Source: DMER64 sp964600385
GTDB lineage: Bacteria; Bacteroidota; Bacteroidia; Bacteroidales; UBA932
Length of the DNA: 64,000 bases
NCBI GenBank assembly: GCA_964600385.1
Contig: CAZRJC010000005.1
Span: 87,278-151,277 of the forward strand
Direction: 5' to 3'
The position numbers and the translations under genes were made by a program. Below are positions 35,801 through 42,489 of this stretch, piece by piece. The notes under the pieces were generated by a model that was given only the letters and a program-made list of their open reading frames with translations, did not search any database and was not told the DNA's origin. How positions within the stretch are numbered: position 1 is the first letter of the stretch; every line of letters begins with the position of its first letter.

Positions 35801-37135
35801 ACTTCCATGTCGGCAATCAAAGCCATTATCCGGATCATCAACCTGGGACATCAGTTAAAATACGGGGACGTATTTGAGTTGAAAACACCACGGGCTATTG
35901 CATCATTCCTTATGGAAACGGCCCAAAAACATGAAAAGGACACGCAGGAAGACGAGGATATTTCACGTTACGATTATTCGGCCATCAACAAAATTCTGGA
36001 AGAAGGCCGTTGCGACCTTTGGGACGGATATTCAGACCGGAAAGTGGGAGACGTACTGCTTACAGGGGCTTCGGGATATCTTGGTATACATGTATTACGC
36101 GAACTGATTGACAGTGAAGAGGTGGTTATATACTGCATGGTCCGGTCCAAAGGAGTGCTTACTCCCGAAAGAAGACTCAAGTCGCAACTCATGTACTACT
36201 TTTCCAGTACGTTCGATGATCTCTTCGGAACAAGAATCATTCCGGTTGACGGGGATATCACCAATAAAGGGACGCTTGAAAGCCTGAAGGGAATGGGAAT
36301 ATCTACCGTTTACAATTGTGCAGCCAGTGTAAAACACTATGCTGCAGGAAACGAACTGGAAAAAATCAATGTGGAGGGTGTAGCCAACCTGGTTGATTTC
36401 TGCAAGAGCGACAATGCCCGGCTTATTCATATATCCACAATCAGTGTCAGTGGTGTGATGGATAAATCTGATTATCAAAATGTTATTTTTGATGAAACAA
36501 AGCTTTTCGTAGGTCAGAAAATTGAGAATAAATACGTTCTCAGCAAATTCAAAGCAGAGAGACTGGTACTGCAGGCCGTAAGCGAAGGGCTCGATGCCAA
36601 AATCATGCGTGTGGGAAATCTTATGGGACGGCATTCAGACGGTGAGTTCCAGATTAATTTCCGCAGCAATGCGTTCATTAATATGCTCAAGTCCTACAAA
36701 GTACTGCAAAAATTCCCGCTGAGCCGGCTTACCGATCCCACCGAGATGTCTCCCATTGATTGTGTGGCCAGGGCTGTTTATACCTTATCCAAAACACCGC
36801 GGAATATAGTAATGCTTCATGCGTACAACCATTACCGGCTCGACATGGCTAATGTGATCTACGCCATGAAAGAATATGGATTCAATATAGAACTTGTCTC
36901 GGACAGCGACTTCAACGGGCATTTCAACCAAATGATGAATGATCCTCAAAAGAGTGAATACCTTTCCGGTCTTCTCCATTACGGCGGCAGTGCAGATACT
37001 GTTCCGGTACCCGATGACAACAGATATACCACCTTGTTGTTGTACAGACATAAGGTAAGATGGCCGCTTGCAGACGATTGTTATTCCGTCAAACTGGTTG
37101 ACATGCTCGATGGCATGGGTTTTTTTGACGAATAG
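29831..37135 (+). CDS. two-module nonribosomal peptide synthetase, C-A-T-C-A-T-R
   Basis: This is a 2434-residue multienzyme. C1 (1-430) has HHIIYDG at 131-137. A1 (~440-930) has YTSGSTGKPKG from 591. T1 has attachment Ser972 (IGLTSILAIKL). C2 (~1020-1455) has HHIVFDG at 1153-1159. A2 (~1458-1950) has YTSGSTGKPKG from 1610. T2 has Ser1992 (FEIGGTSMS). The terminal thioester reductase (~2070-2434) has GASGYLG near 2079 and catalytic Tyr2235/Lys2239 in YVLSK. All core motifs are intact. The initial C domain predicts an N-acylated (or otherwise capped) start, and the R domain a released dipeptide aldehyde or alcohol. My hand-aligned specificity codes are DAQTMGGVCK (A1) and DADSIGGVCK (A2). The second resembles known lysine codes; the first I cannot assign. 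The dedicated PPTase lies immediately upstream. Confidence 0.95.
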   Translation: MENITYPLSNSQKGMYYEWQKDKNLTRYNNPYLYDFPGSVQAEKLREAFVKVVDAHPFMKLKLKFIKDDEISQYYNEDDPVEIPILSVHDQEVTDLAKRAVEPFDLLSGKPLYRIIIYKTENKVYAFIDFHHIIYDGTTSHVFNKDVAAAYSGNHLEKETFTCCDFALKENEEGHEQRYELEKDYFRKRLSGVSMTQLPVTFHPDNETGAIGIVSDFIDRDTVNDFCTRLKVSPNNLFAGALGICLNKYTRDNEIAFCTAHHGRIGDNLNNSVGMFVKILPFTISISAENKIAAYLKSIRSDMKELWEMQTYPFADMARDLGATMELSYTYQKSLIEYFDMEGGRVNITYLHECTTTDKLSVYVYLFPDKYEIRSEYNRALYDREFIRTFTTAIKTAALSMISSNPEMDALASVSVVTGEMKEKLLALSAGKQVPWNMHETFIDLFRYHARNMPDHIAVSDGTSSLTYAQLDMLSDKMAGKLIQMGVGMNDFVAVMLSRTVRFVTCILAVQKAGAAYVPMDSEYPNDRLEYMLGDSCARLLITERALYESKKNEGHFDVQNVFFADEWNPESVGVAHLPVPGPDTPAYMIYTSGSTGKPKGVVISHKSLRALIVWNSSDLDINSNDHICCHASFSFDASVQDILPPLGLGATVYIIPSELRQDMMGLFKYLTDNKITGGTFSTVFGMEMVNQFELPLRFAMLGGEKLLPCKKRKMQIVNGYGPTEFTVCSNFHFLDQNKHTNNIPIGRPVPNSWSYVLDAGGQLLPAGTPGELCLSGMQISEGYWQREDLTSSRFVPNPYSTCEENRKIYRTGDLVKWNEEGDLEYLGRIDSQVKLRGFRIELGEIETMMSTFEGIQGAVVDIKEFSGARHLCGYYIENANCKVDEKELIDYLKAGLTEYMVPSAFMKMDAFPMTPNGKVNRKLLPVPHLAPVEMIPPGTEVEKTIFNTVSGILGTQEFGVTTNLLSIGLTSILAIKLSVALNKQQNLLLQTKDILKLKTIKLMAAVTQAIAAEEASPESAPAVELRESYPLTEAQKGVYYDWEKNRDALQYNIPSALRCSLETDPRRLKEAVTAVIDAHPYIKTVLAIEDGNLVQKRRDNLVTDIMIKQTTEEMMSSVCSHFVKPFNLFSENLFRFEIWQTESHTWLLMDMHHIVFDGLSVSVFLNDLTRAFNNEPVAPEVFTAFDVALEEENSLSSGHFAEAETYFDRLMEGTSMSVFPPSPYVTAGNPAGESVAHIPAAQVNDFCRKYGVTVNAFFLSVLCQVVQRYTRESRVALTMASGGRSDSRLSNTFGMFVKTLPVVADFSKSMAFVEFARNIQEQTFSTIENEIFPYTRMVEKYGIVPQINYVYEGGLDLELSLNGQMAEIRSLELDTVKFPFGIVVEPHGDDYSMTVQSDPKQYARPDTERFCHIFAVTASAMAASPELPARSFSLLDEQDRKQILDFSRGEELEYDRNTTFIDLFRENVKKYPDRPAVKDSLDTLTYKELDNRSEVLAGALKAFGVTKDTYVAVMVTRRKEFIVSILAVQKAGGAYVPMDNEYPNDRLLYMLENSESKVLITERALFEAKRNEGDFQVKTVLFVDEFDFSQPVTAILPAPAPEDLAYMIYTSGSTGKPKGVMIRHQSLRALAAWHLHDLQITFNDNHCVHPSFSFDASVDDLFPPLAAGACVHIIPSDMRQNMVELYNYMVENNISGGSFSTQFGLEMVNQFELPMRFIIMGGEKMVPAKKRNVKIINGYGPTEFTVCSHYHIVDQDKNEENIPIGRPVPNTWSYVMDANKELMPVGLAGELCLSGTQIAKGYWKREDLTAEKFTDNPYATCPENAKIYRTGDLVRWNEQGVLEYIGRIDNQVKLRGFRIELGEIESMMSKFRGILSAVTDIKEISGAQQLCAYYVVEPYGKVEREALVDYLKSGLTEYMVPAAFMEMKSFPLTPNGKVNRKALPLPEMARSVEYMAPTNKLEEDICQVFSELLKVEKVGILDNFFEIGGTSMSAIKAIIRIINLGHQLKYGDVFELKTPRAIASFLMETAQKHEKDTQEDEDISRYDYSAINKILEEGRCDLWDGYSDRKVGDVLLTGASGYLGIHVLRELIDSEEVVIYCMVRSKGVLTPERRLKSQLMYYFSSTFDDLFGTRIIPVDGDITNKGTLESLKGMGISTVYNCAASVKHYAAGNELEKINVEGVANLVDFCKSDNARLIHISTISVSGVMDKSDYQNVIFDETKLFVGQKIENKYVLSKFKAERLVLQAVSEGLDAKIMRVGNLMGRHSDGEFQINFRSNAFINMLKSYKVLQKFPLSRLTDPTEMSPIDCVARAVYTLSKTPRNIVMLHAYNHYRLDMANVIYAMKEYGFNIELVSDSDFNGHFNQMMNDPQKSEYLSGLLHYGGSADTVPVPDDNRYTTLLLYRHKVRWPLADDCYSVKLVDMLDGMGFFDE

Positions 37136-37623
37136 GGGCAACTGTTGCACGATCCCGATTTTACATCCGGGTTACATAAAGTGACCCGGATCATCCAGTG
37201 ATCTTTCACTTGAGTAGAAACGGAGAGGCCCCTTACGCAACTGCCATCTGTGGCGGTAAAGCCGGTTTCTCCGTTATTAGTATTGATATCCACTGCAAAA
37301 TCGGCAGATCCGTCGTTATTATAATCAATGTCCTGATGAATGTATTCGGGTAACTTGCCTTCCGGAAGGAAATCCACCTGCACAAACCCGGTCTGAGGCC
37401 GGCCAATGAGTGCTTCAAAAACCGGTTCGTGAATTTGAATGCTCAGGCTGTCTTTCTTTTGTGTGTATATGACATTACCGCCCGTATAAACGGGGTTGAG
37501 TTTCATGCAGGGCAATTTACCCAGCATGAGGCTGAACTGGTGATTATTCATGAAAACAGCCAGTAAAAGTATCATGCAGCAGCCGGCCCAGATATACGCT
37601 ATTATGCTTACAAATTTCTTCAT
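37081..37623 (-). CDS. membrane-anchored or secreted CxxC protein of unknown function
   Basis: This 180-residue protein has a hydrophobic N-terminus (residues ~5-25) that is a signal anchor or signal peptide. It has an acidic DYNNDGSADFAVD loop that looks like a calcium-binding DxNxDG motif, and a CNSC pair near the C-terminus (37138-37149). No family is recognised. It follows the NapH-like ferredoxin gene by 10 bp and is probably co-transcribed, so the CxxC could take part in redox or metal transfer outside the cell membrane (inference). Its last 55 bp overlap the 3' end of the convergent NRPS gene; the terminal ~18 residues may be poorly conserved. Confidence 0.65.
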   Translation of the reverse strand: MKKFVSIIAYIWAGCCMILLLAVFMNNHQFSLMLGKLPCMKLNPVYTGGNVIYTQKKDSLSIQIHEPVFEALIGRPQTGFVQVDFLPEGKLPEYIHQDIDYNNDGSADFAVDINTNNGETGFTATDGSCVRGLSVSTQVKDHWMIRVTLCNPDVKSGSCNSCPYSSKKPMPSSMSTSLTE

Positions 37624-37633
37624 GATTAATTAT

Positions 37634-38797
37634 TTATAAAATGCCACCTGTAGTAATTAAGCGTATAAGCAAATAAATACCGGTTTGTATGGTCCCTCCG
37701 GTAAAAACTACCATCATGGTAAAAGCAGGATAAAGAAATAAAATCCGGGCGAGCATCACTCTCTTGTTCACGGGAGTCCCTTTCACGTGAAAATGAATGG
37801 CCCCGGAGGGACAACTGTCTATGCATTTGCCGCATTTGGTGCAGGTAAATGAAGGCCGGCCTTTTTCTATGTCTTTTTTAGTTATCGAAAGTGTGGGACA
37901 GATCTTTTCGCACTGATTGCATTTGATGCAGGCATCCTTATCAATTCTAACGTCAAAGATATTAATCTTGTTAGTCAGTGACATCAGTGCACCCATGGGG
38001 CAAAACGAAGCACATTGAATTCTTTTCTTTGTCAGAATGGGCAGCACGATCACAAGTCCGATAAACAGTGAACAGAATACAATGGTTTTTATCAGCACTG
38101 TAGTTGAAGTGACTGCTTCGAATTCGGTTACTGCTTTGAAAGGACAAAGCCAGTCGCAATAAAAAGGACTTAGCTGAAAGGCAGATACAATGGCTACAAT
38201 ACCAAGGACCACAAAGGCGCTCCATCTGAAAAATTTATTGATTCTTTTGATAACCGGACGTTTGAGTATTCGTGATGTTCCGTCTTCCCAACCTCCGTAA
38301 AAACATCCCCAGCTGCAAAATCCCCGACCCAATACCACACTGAAACCTATTACGAACACCAGCATGCCCAGTATGGGTGCAAATCCCTCAGTAAGACTTC
38401 CGGGGAAAATGATACTTTGCTTCAAGGCCAGAGGAATGATAATCATTGAAGTTACCATATGGCAAAAAGGAATATCACAACCGTAGATATTATCGTTCGA
38501 AAAGGTCATCGACCCTCTTATTTCTATCAGGTTCACAATAAAAGAAAAGGCAAAAAACACGGCCAGGGTAATAAAACCAACAGCCCGGTAAACGTCTGTT
38601 TTTCCTGTACGCAGCATCATGAAGAAGAGCCATGCAAAGAAAACATAAGTTACTACAAACGCGATGGCTCTGGACGGGTCGTTGAATTGCAGATTTCCGC
38701 CCGTCATGAATACAAGCATGATCAATAACATGGGAATCAACAAAAGAATTGATTTCCATAGTTTGTTAGATGAAGAGTTTACAGATGATTTTGACAT
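37634..38797 (-). CDS. NapH/CcoG-like membrane 4Fe-4S ferredoxin
   Basis: This is a 387-residue polytopic protein with about five to six membrane helices in the first 270 residues. The cytosolic-side cysteine motifs GRGFCSWGCF, CDWLCPFKA and CASFCPMGAL are typical of NapH/NosR/CcoG. A C-terminal double 4Fe-4S ferredoxin domain follows (CIKCNQCEKICP, CTKCGKCIDSCP). A last helix follows the ferredoxin part. Such proteins pass electrons through the membrane to periplasmic acceptors. No nap, nos or cco genes are nearby, so the partner is probably the CxxC protein downstream or an enzyme elsewhere. Confidence 0.88.
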   Translation of the reverse strand: MSKSSVNSSSNKLWKSILLLIPMLLIMLVFMTGGNLQFNDPSRAIAFVVTYVFFAWLFFMMLRTGKTDVYRAVGFITLAVFFAFSFIVNLIEIRGSMTFSNDNIYGCDIPFCHMVTSMIIIPLALKQSIIFPGSLTEGFAPILGMLVFVIGFSVVLGRGFCSWGCFYGGWEDGTSRILKRPVIKRINKFFRWSAFVVLGIVAIVSAFQLSPFYCDWLCPFKAVTEFEAVTSTTVLIKTIVFCSLFIGLVIVLPILTKKRIQCASFCPMGALMSLTNKINIFDVRIDKDACIKCNQCEKICPTLSITKKDIEKGRPSFTCTKCGKCIDSCPSGAIHFHVKGTPVNKRVMLARILFLYPAFTMMVVFTGGTIQTGIYLLIRLITTGGIL

Positions 38798-38868
38798 AAA
38801 GATTTAAAATTTTTCAAAAGAATATTAAATCATTGTCAATTCAAAAAACAAGGGATAAAATGCGGGAT

Positions 38869-39759
38869 TTAGGGATAAAATGCATTTATATGTTGGAAAA
38901 TTTTCTGTGAAAATGATCTGGAAACGGGGACAGTATCGGGAATTTGGAAGAAAGTCAACCGATAGCCCGTAGAAGAATTTCCATTCACTTTGGCTATATT
39001 TTTCAGGTTTACCAGGAATGCTCTATGTGTTTTTACAACAAAATCATTCGGGCTAAGTTGTTCCTGAAGACGGGACAGGGTGGTGCGTAACTTTTGTTCG
39101 TTACGTTCTCCGGTTTCAGATAGAAAGATAATTTTAACGTAGTTTTTGTCCGATTCAATATAAAAAAGTCGGTCAGGGATAATGGGTAAGCAATTACTCC
39201 CGTTTAGATCCGTAAACTTAATTACCCGAAAATTTTCCGTTATGTCCTTATTAAGCCGGGAACGTTCCAGGTTCTTATTAACTTCAATAAGCTGTCTCAG
39301 ATTCTTACTCATGATCCTGTTATTCCACCAGATAATAAATGCATACACTCCAAGAAAAACAAGCAGTGTCTGCCAGGCAGAAGTTATCAGCAACCCGGTA
39401 GAGAGGGAATTCCCCAAAAAACAATTATAGGCTGTATTTCCTGCAATAATTAGAACAATGGCAAAGAAATAAGATACAAAACTTTTTCCTGTTGTCCATT
39501 TTTCCGGATCATAAAAACTTTTGCTGAATAAGGGTATAATAAAAAGAGGAATAAAAGTGCCTATGGCAGTAATAAGAGCATATCCGATAAAGATCAGGTA
39601 TTTTGAGTTGCTATCGTCATTCGTCCCGAAAGGTTGGAGAACGGCTAATATTATATAAACCATCAGGGCATTGCAGGCCACAATCTGCCACCTGCTATGT
39701 CCAATGTATAAAGCGGGTCTGTTGAAGAAAGCTAAAAGTCTTTTCACATTTTTCTTCAA
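38869..39759 (-). CDS. membrane-bound LytTR-type transcription regulator
   Basis: This is a protein of about 296 residues. The N-terminal half has four predicted membrane helices (around MVYIILAVLQPF, YALITAIGTFIPLFIIPLF, FAIVLIIAGNTAYN and LLVFLGVYAFIIWW), followed by a short coiled linker and a C-terminal LytTR DNA-binding domain (RLFYIESDKNYVKI, FVVKTHRAFLVNL, VPVSRSF). No kinase domain is present; these one-component membrane regulators are common in Bacteroidota. The start is uncertain: a TTG at 39759 (MKKNVKRLLAFF) or GTG at 39747 looks natural, while the outermost GTG at 39807 lies inside the terminator of the upstream GH3 gene. It may regulate the NapH-like operon immediately downstream. 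Confidence 0.82.
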   Translation of the reverse strand: MKKNVKRLLAFFNRPALYIGHSRWQIVACNALMVYIILAVLQPFGTNDDSNSKYLIFIGYALITAIGTFIPLFIIPLFSKSFYDPEKWTTGKSFVSYFFAIVLIIAGNTAYNCFLGNSLSTGLLITSAWQTLLVFLGVYAFIIWWNNRIMSKNLRQLIEVNKNLERSRLNKDITENFRVIKFTDLNGSNCLPIIPDRLFYIESDKNYVKIIFLSETGERNEQKLRTTLSRLQEQLSPNDFVVKTHRAFLVNLKNIAKVNGNSSTGYRLTFFQIPDTVPVSRSFSQKIFQHINAFYP

Positions 39760-39782
39760 ACTTATATATAATGAGGGAAAAT

Positions 39783-39818
39783 AAAAAAAATAGCCGGCTA
39801 AAATCACTTTAACCGGCT
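39783..39818 (-). terminator. rho-independent terminator of the DUF1573-GH3 operon
   Basis: On the minus strand an 11-bp stem (arms 39808-39818 and 39792-39802, with one G-U wobble) and a 5-base loop are followed by eight U. The wobble pairs only in minus-strand RNA, supporting the direction. It ends transcription 22 bp after the GH3 stop. Confidence 0.85.
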
Positions 39819-39839
39819 TCTTTTATTTTTTGAATCTAC

Positions 39840-42470
39840 TTACAATACTTCAAAATCAAGAGCCTTGAGGTCTGCATCGTTGGAAGAAGACCCGTACAGA
39901 ATCTGATATTTTCCGGCGAGGGGAGCCAGTTCGTCAACTGCTTCGTTATAGAATTCAAATGCTTTGGATTCCAGATCTATAGTAACAGTGGCTGTGGTGC
40001 CGGCAGCGATATGAACCCGTTTAAAGCCCTTGAGTGACTTGATGGGTGCCGAGGGATTGTCCAGGCTCTTGACATATATCTGAACAACTTCATCACCATC
40101 GTATTTACCGCTGTTGGTAACAGGAATGGAAACTTTCACACCTTTTCCTGCTTTTACGGAATTTTTGGAAAGGGTAGCATTTCCATATTCGAATGTAGTA
40201 TAGGAAAGGCCGTAACCGAATGCATAAAGAGGTTCACCACGGAAATACCTGTAAGTGCGCCCTTCCATGTCATAATTTTCAAAAGCGGGCAGCTGATCCG
40301 TAGATTTGTAAAAAGTGACAGGCAGTCTGCCTGCAGGATTGTAATCACCAAAGAGAACATCGGCAACTGCAAGTCCGGCAGCCTGACCTCCGTACCATGC
40401 CTGAAGCAGTGCATTGTACTGGCTTTCAATTTCACCAAACCCCATTGCACTTCCGGAACAGTTCACCAGAATTACCGGTTTGCCGGTTTTGTACATGGCA
40501 TCGATAAGCGATTTCTGAACTTCGGGGAGTTCAATTTTTGTACGGTCACCGCCAGCGAATCCTTCAAAAGAAACAGGCATTTCTTCACCTTCCAGTCTTG
40601 CGGAAAGACCGCCAACAACTATGATGGCGTCTGCATTCTGCACTTTTTGTGCAAGAGCATCAAATTCGGCAAGATTTCTCTCGGTCATGCTGAATGAAAG
40701 GAATGCAAAGCCCTGATCCCCTTTGGTATAATCAATCTGAATGTTGTAGGTTTGTCCTTTTACTACCGGGAAAGTGGTAGTGGGGGTAGATGATCTGAAC
40801 CACCCGAATCCTCTGGCCGGTTCTTTCTGTTCAGCAACTTTCCTTCCATTTACAGTTAATTTATAGGTGTCGCTTCCAACCAGAGAGTAAAACATGTTTC
40901 CGGTGAAACCGGCAACGAATTTACCCGTGAGACGGGCAGATATGTTTGTCTGGTTGACGCTGTCGGCAAAACGATAGTCTCCGAAGGTACGCATGTTGAC
41001 AGTCGTGTAATAGCCCGAGTTGGCAGGGGTACCTTCGAATTTCTGATTGTTGAAGAATTCGGCATAAAGGCCTTTTCCGTCGTTGAGGTCTGGCATGTGG
41101 TCGGTGGTGAGGTATTTGTCAACCAGTTCGCAAGCCTTGTCGTAGATGACTTCGGCTCCCGGAACAGCCTTTCTGATAGCGTCAACAATAGAGATTGCGT
41201 TCTCTGCCGTTGGAATACCGTTATAGTTGCCGTTATGCATGGAAACATCGTTTGCATTGGGGCCAACCACGGCAATGGTCTTTATGTCTTTGGAGAGGGG
41301 CAGTACACCGTCATTTTTCAGAAGAACCATGGCTTCACGGGCTGCTTTATGAGCGAGTGCAGTATTGGCGGGACTGCTCAGTGTGCTTTCATTGAGATCT
41401 TTCCAGGGAAGGTTTTCTTCCGGATCCAACATGCCAAGTTCAATGCGTGAGCGGAGAATGCGTCTTAGAGCCACGTCAAGGTCGGCTTCGTTGATAAGAC
41501 CTTTATTCAGACTTTCAATAAGGGCTTCATAACTGGTGCCGCACTCGAGATCGGTTCCGGCAAGAACAGCAGCAGCGCTGGCCGAGGCAGCATCGGGATG
41601 TGTCTCGTGTTGTCCCTTGGTGTAGAAGTTGTTGATGGCGCTGCAATCGGAAAGAACCAACGATTTATAGCCCCATTTATTGCGGAGAATGTCCTGGAGA
41701 AGTCTTTCACTGCCACAGCAGGGAACTCCTTCATATCTGTTATAGGCACACATTACTTCCTGAACATTTCCCACCTGAACAATTTCCTTGAAAGCAGGAA
41801 GATATGTTTCCCAAAGGTCTCTCATGGAAACTGTCGCATCAAAACGGTGACGGAGAGGTTCCGGTCCGCTGTGTACGGCATAGTGCTTTACACAAGCGTG
41901 GGTTTTGAAATAATCCTCATCGTTACCCTGCATGCCTTTTACGGTGGCTGTACCCATCACACCGGCCAGATAAGGGTCTTCGCCGCTCGTTTCCTGGCCA
42001 CGTCCCCATCTCGGGTCACGGAAAATATTGACATTGGGGCACCAGAAGGACAGACCCTGATGCCATATGCCACCGGTGGCTTTTGTCTTTCCGAATTCGT
42101 TATGGTCGGTTGTGTTCCATACGGCACGTGCTTCGTCAGACACTGCAGAGTAAATGTCATACTGTTGCCCGGCATCGAATGTAGCAGCCAGTGCAATGGA
42201 CTGGGGAAATACAGTGACATTGTCGTAACAGATGCCATGACAGGCCTCATTCCACCAATTGTAAGCAGGAATACCGAGCCTGTCTACAGATACCGACCCG
42301 TTCATCATGAGGCCGACTTTTTCTTCCGGAGTCAGAAGGGAGAGAAGATTTTCAACCCGTTCATCTACTGAAAGACGAGGGTTTTGGAAAGGATACTCGT
42401 AACTCTTGTTGTTGCATGAAACAAGAGCCATTAGCGCAGCAGCGCAGACAATTAGTTTTAAATGTTTCAT
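39840..42470 (-). CDS. GH3 beta-xylosidase/beta-glucosidase lipoprotein with PA14 insert
   Basis: This 876-residue lipoprotein (lipobox LVSC) has a GH3 TIM barrel with nucleophile Asp275 in LVLSDCSAI, an alpha/beta domain split by a PA14-like beta-rich insert (~465-595, starting KGLYAEFFNN), and a C-terminal fibronectin-III-like domain (NSGKYDGDEVVQIYV). The SDC nucleophile context and the PA14 insert are typical of Bacteroidota enzymes that remove xylose or glucose from oligosaccharides. It should finish degradation of the oligosaccharides imported by the neighbouring SusCD system. It is co-transcribed with the DUF1573 gene upstream (19-bp gap). Confidence 0.9.
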   Translation of the reverse strand: MKHLKLIVCAAALMALVSCNNKSYEYPFQNPRLSVDERVENLLSLLTPEEKVGLMMNGSVSVDRLGIPAYNWWNEACHGICYDNVTVFPQSIALAATFDAGQQYDIYSAVSDEARAVWNTTDHNEFGKTKATGGIWHQGLSFWCPNVNIFRDPRWGRGQETSGEDPYLAGVMGTATVKGMQGNDEDYFKTHACVKHYAVHSGPEPLRHRFDATVSMRDLWETYLPAFKEIVQVGNVQEVMCAYNRYEGVPCCGSERLLQDILRNKWGYKSLVLSDCSAINNFYTKGQHETHPDAASASAAAVLAGTDLECGTSYEALIESLNKGLINEADLDVALRRILRSRIELGMLDPEENLPWKDLNESTLSSPANTALAHKAAREAMVLLKNDGVLPLSKDIKTIAVVGPNANDVSMHNGNYNGIPTAENAISIVDAIRKAVPGAEVIYDKACELVDKYLTTDHMPDLNDGKGLYAEFFNNQKFEGTPANSGYYTTVNMRTFGDYRFADSVNQTNISARLTGKFVAGFTGNMFYSLVGSDTYKLTVNGRKVAEQKEPARGFGWFRSSTPTTTFPVVKGQTYNIQIDYTKGDQGFAFLSFSMTERNLAEFDALAQKVQNADAIIVVGGLSARLEGEEMPVSFEGFAGGDRTKIELPEVQKSLIDAMYKTGKPVILVNCSGSAMGFGEIESQYNALLQAWYGGQAAGLAVADVLFGDYNPAGRLPVTFYKSTDQLPAFENYDMEGRTYRYFRGEPLYAFGYGLSYTTFEYGNATLSKNSVKAGKGVKVSIPVTNSGKYDGDEVVQIYVKSLDNPSAPIKSLKGFKRVHIAAGTTATVTIDLESKAFEFYNEAVDELAPLAGKYQILYGSSSNDADLKALDFEVL

Positions 42471-42489
42471 TTATCAGGTATTTAGTTAA

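Noticed and set aside
41598..42371. 257-codon open frame on the plus strand
   Set aside because: It is antisense to the second GH3 gene, whose N-terminal half is fully conserved.
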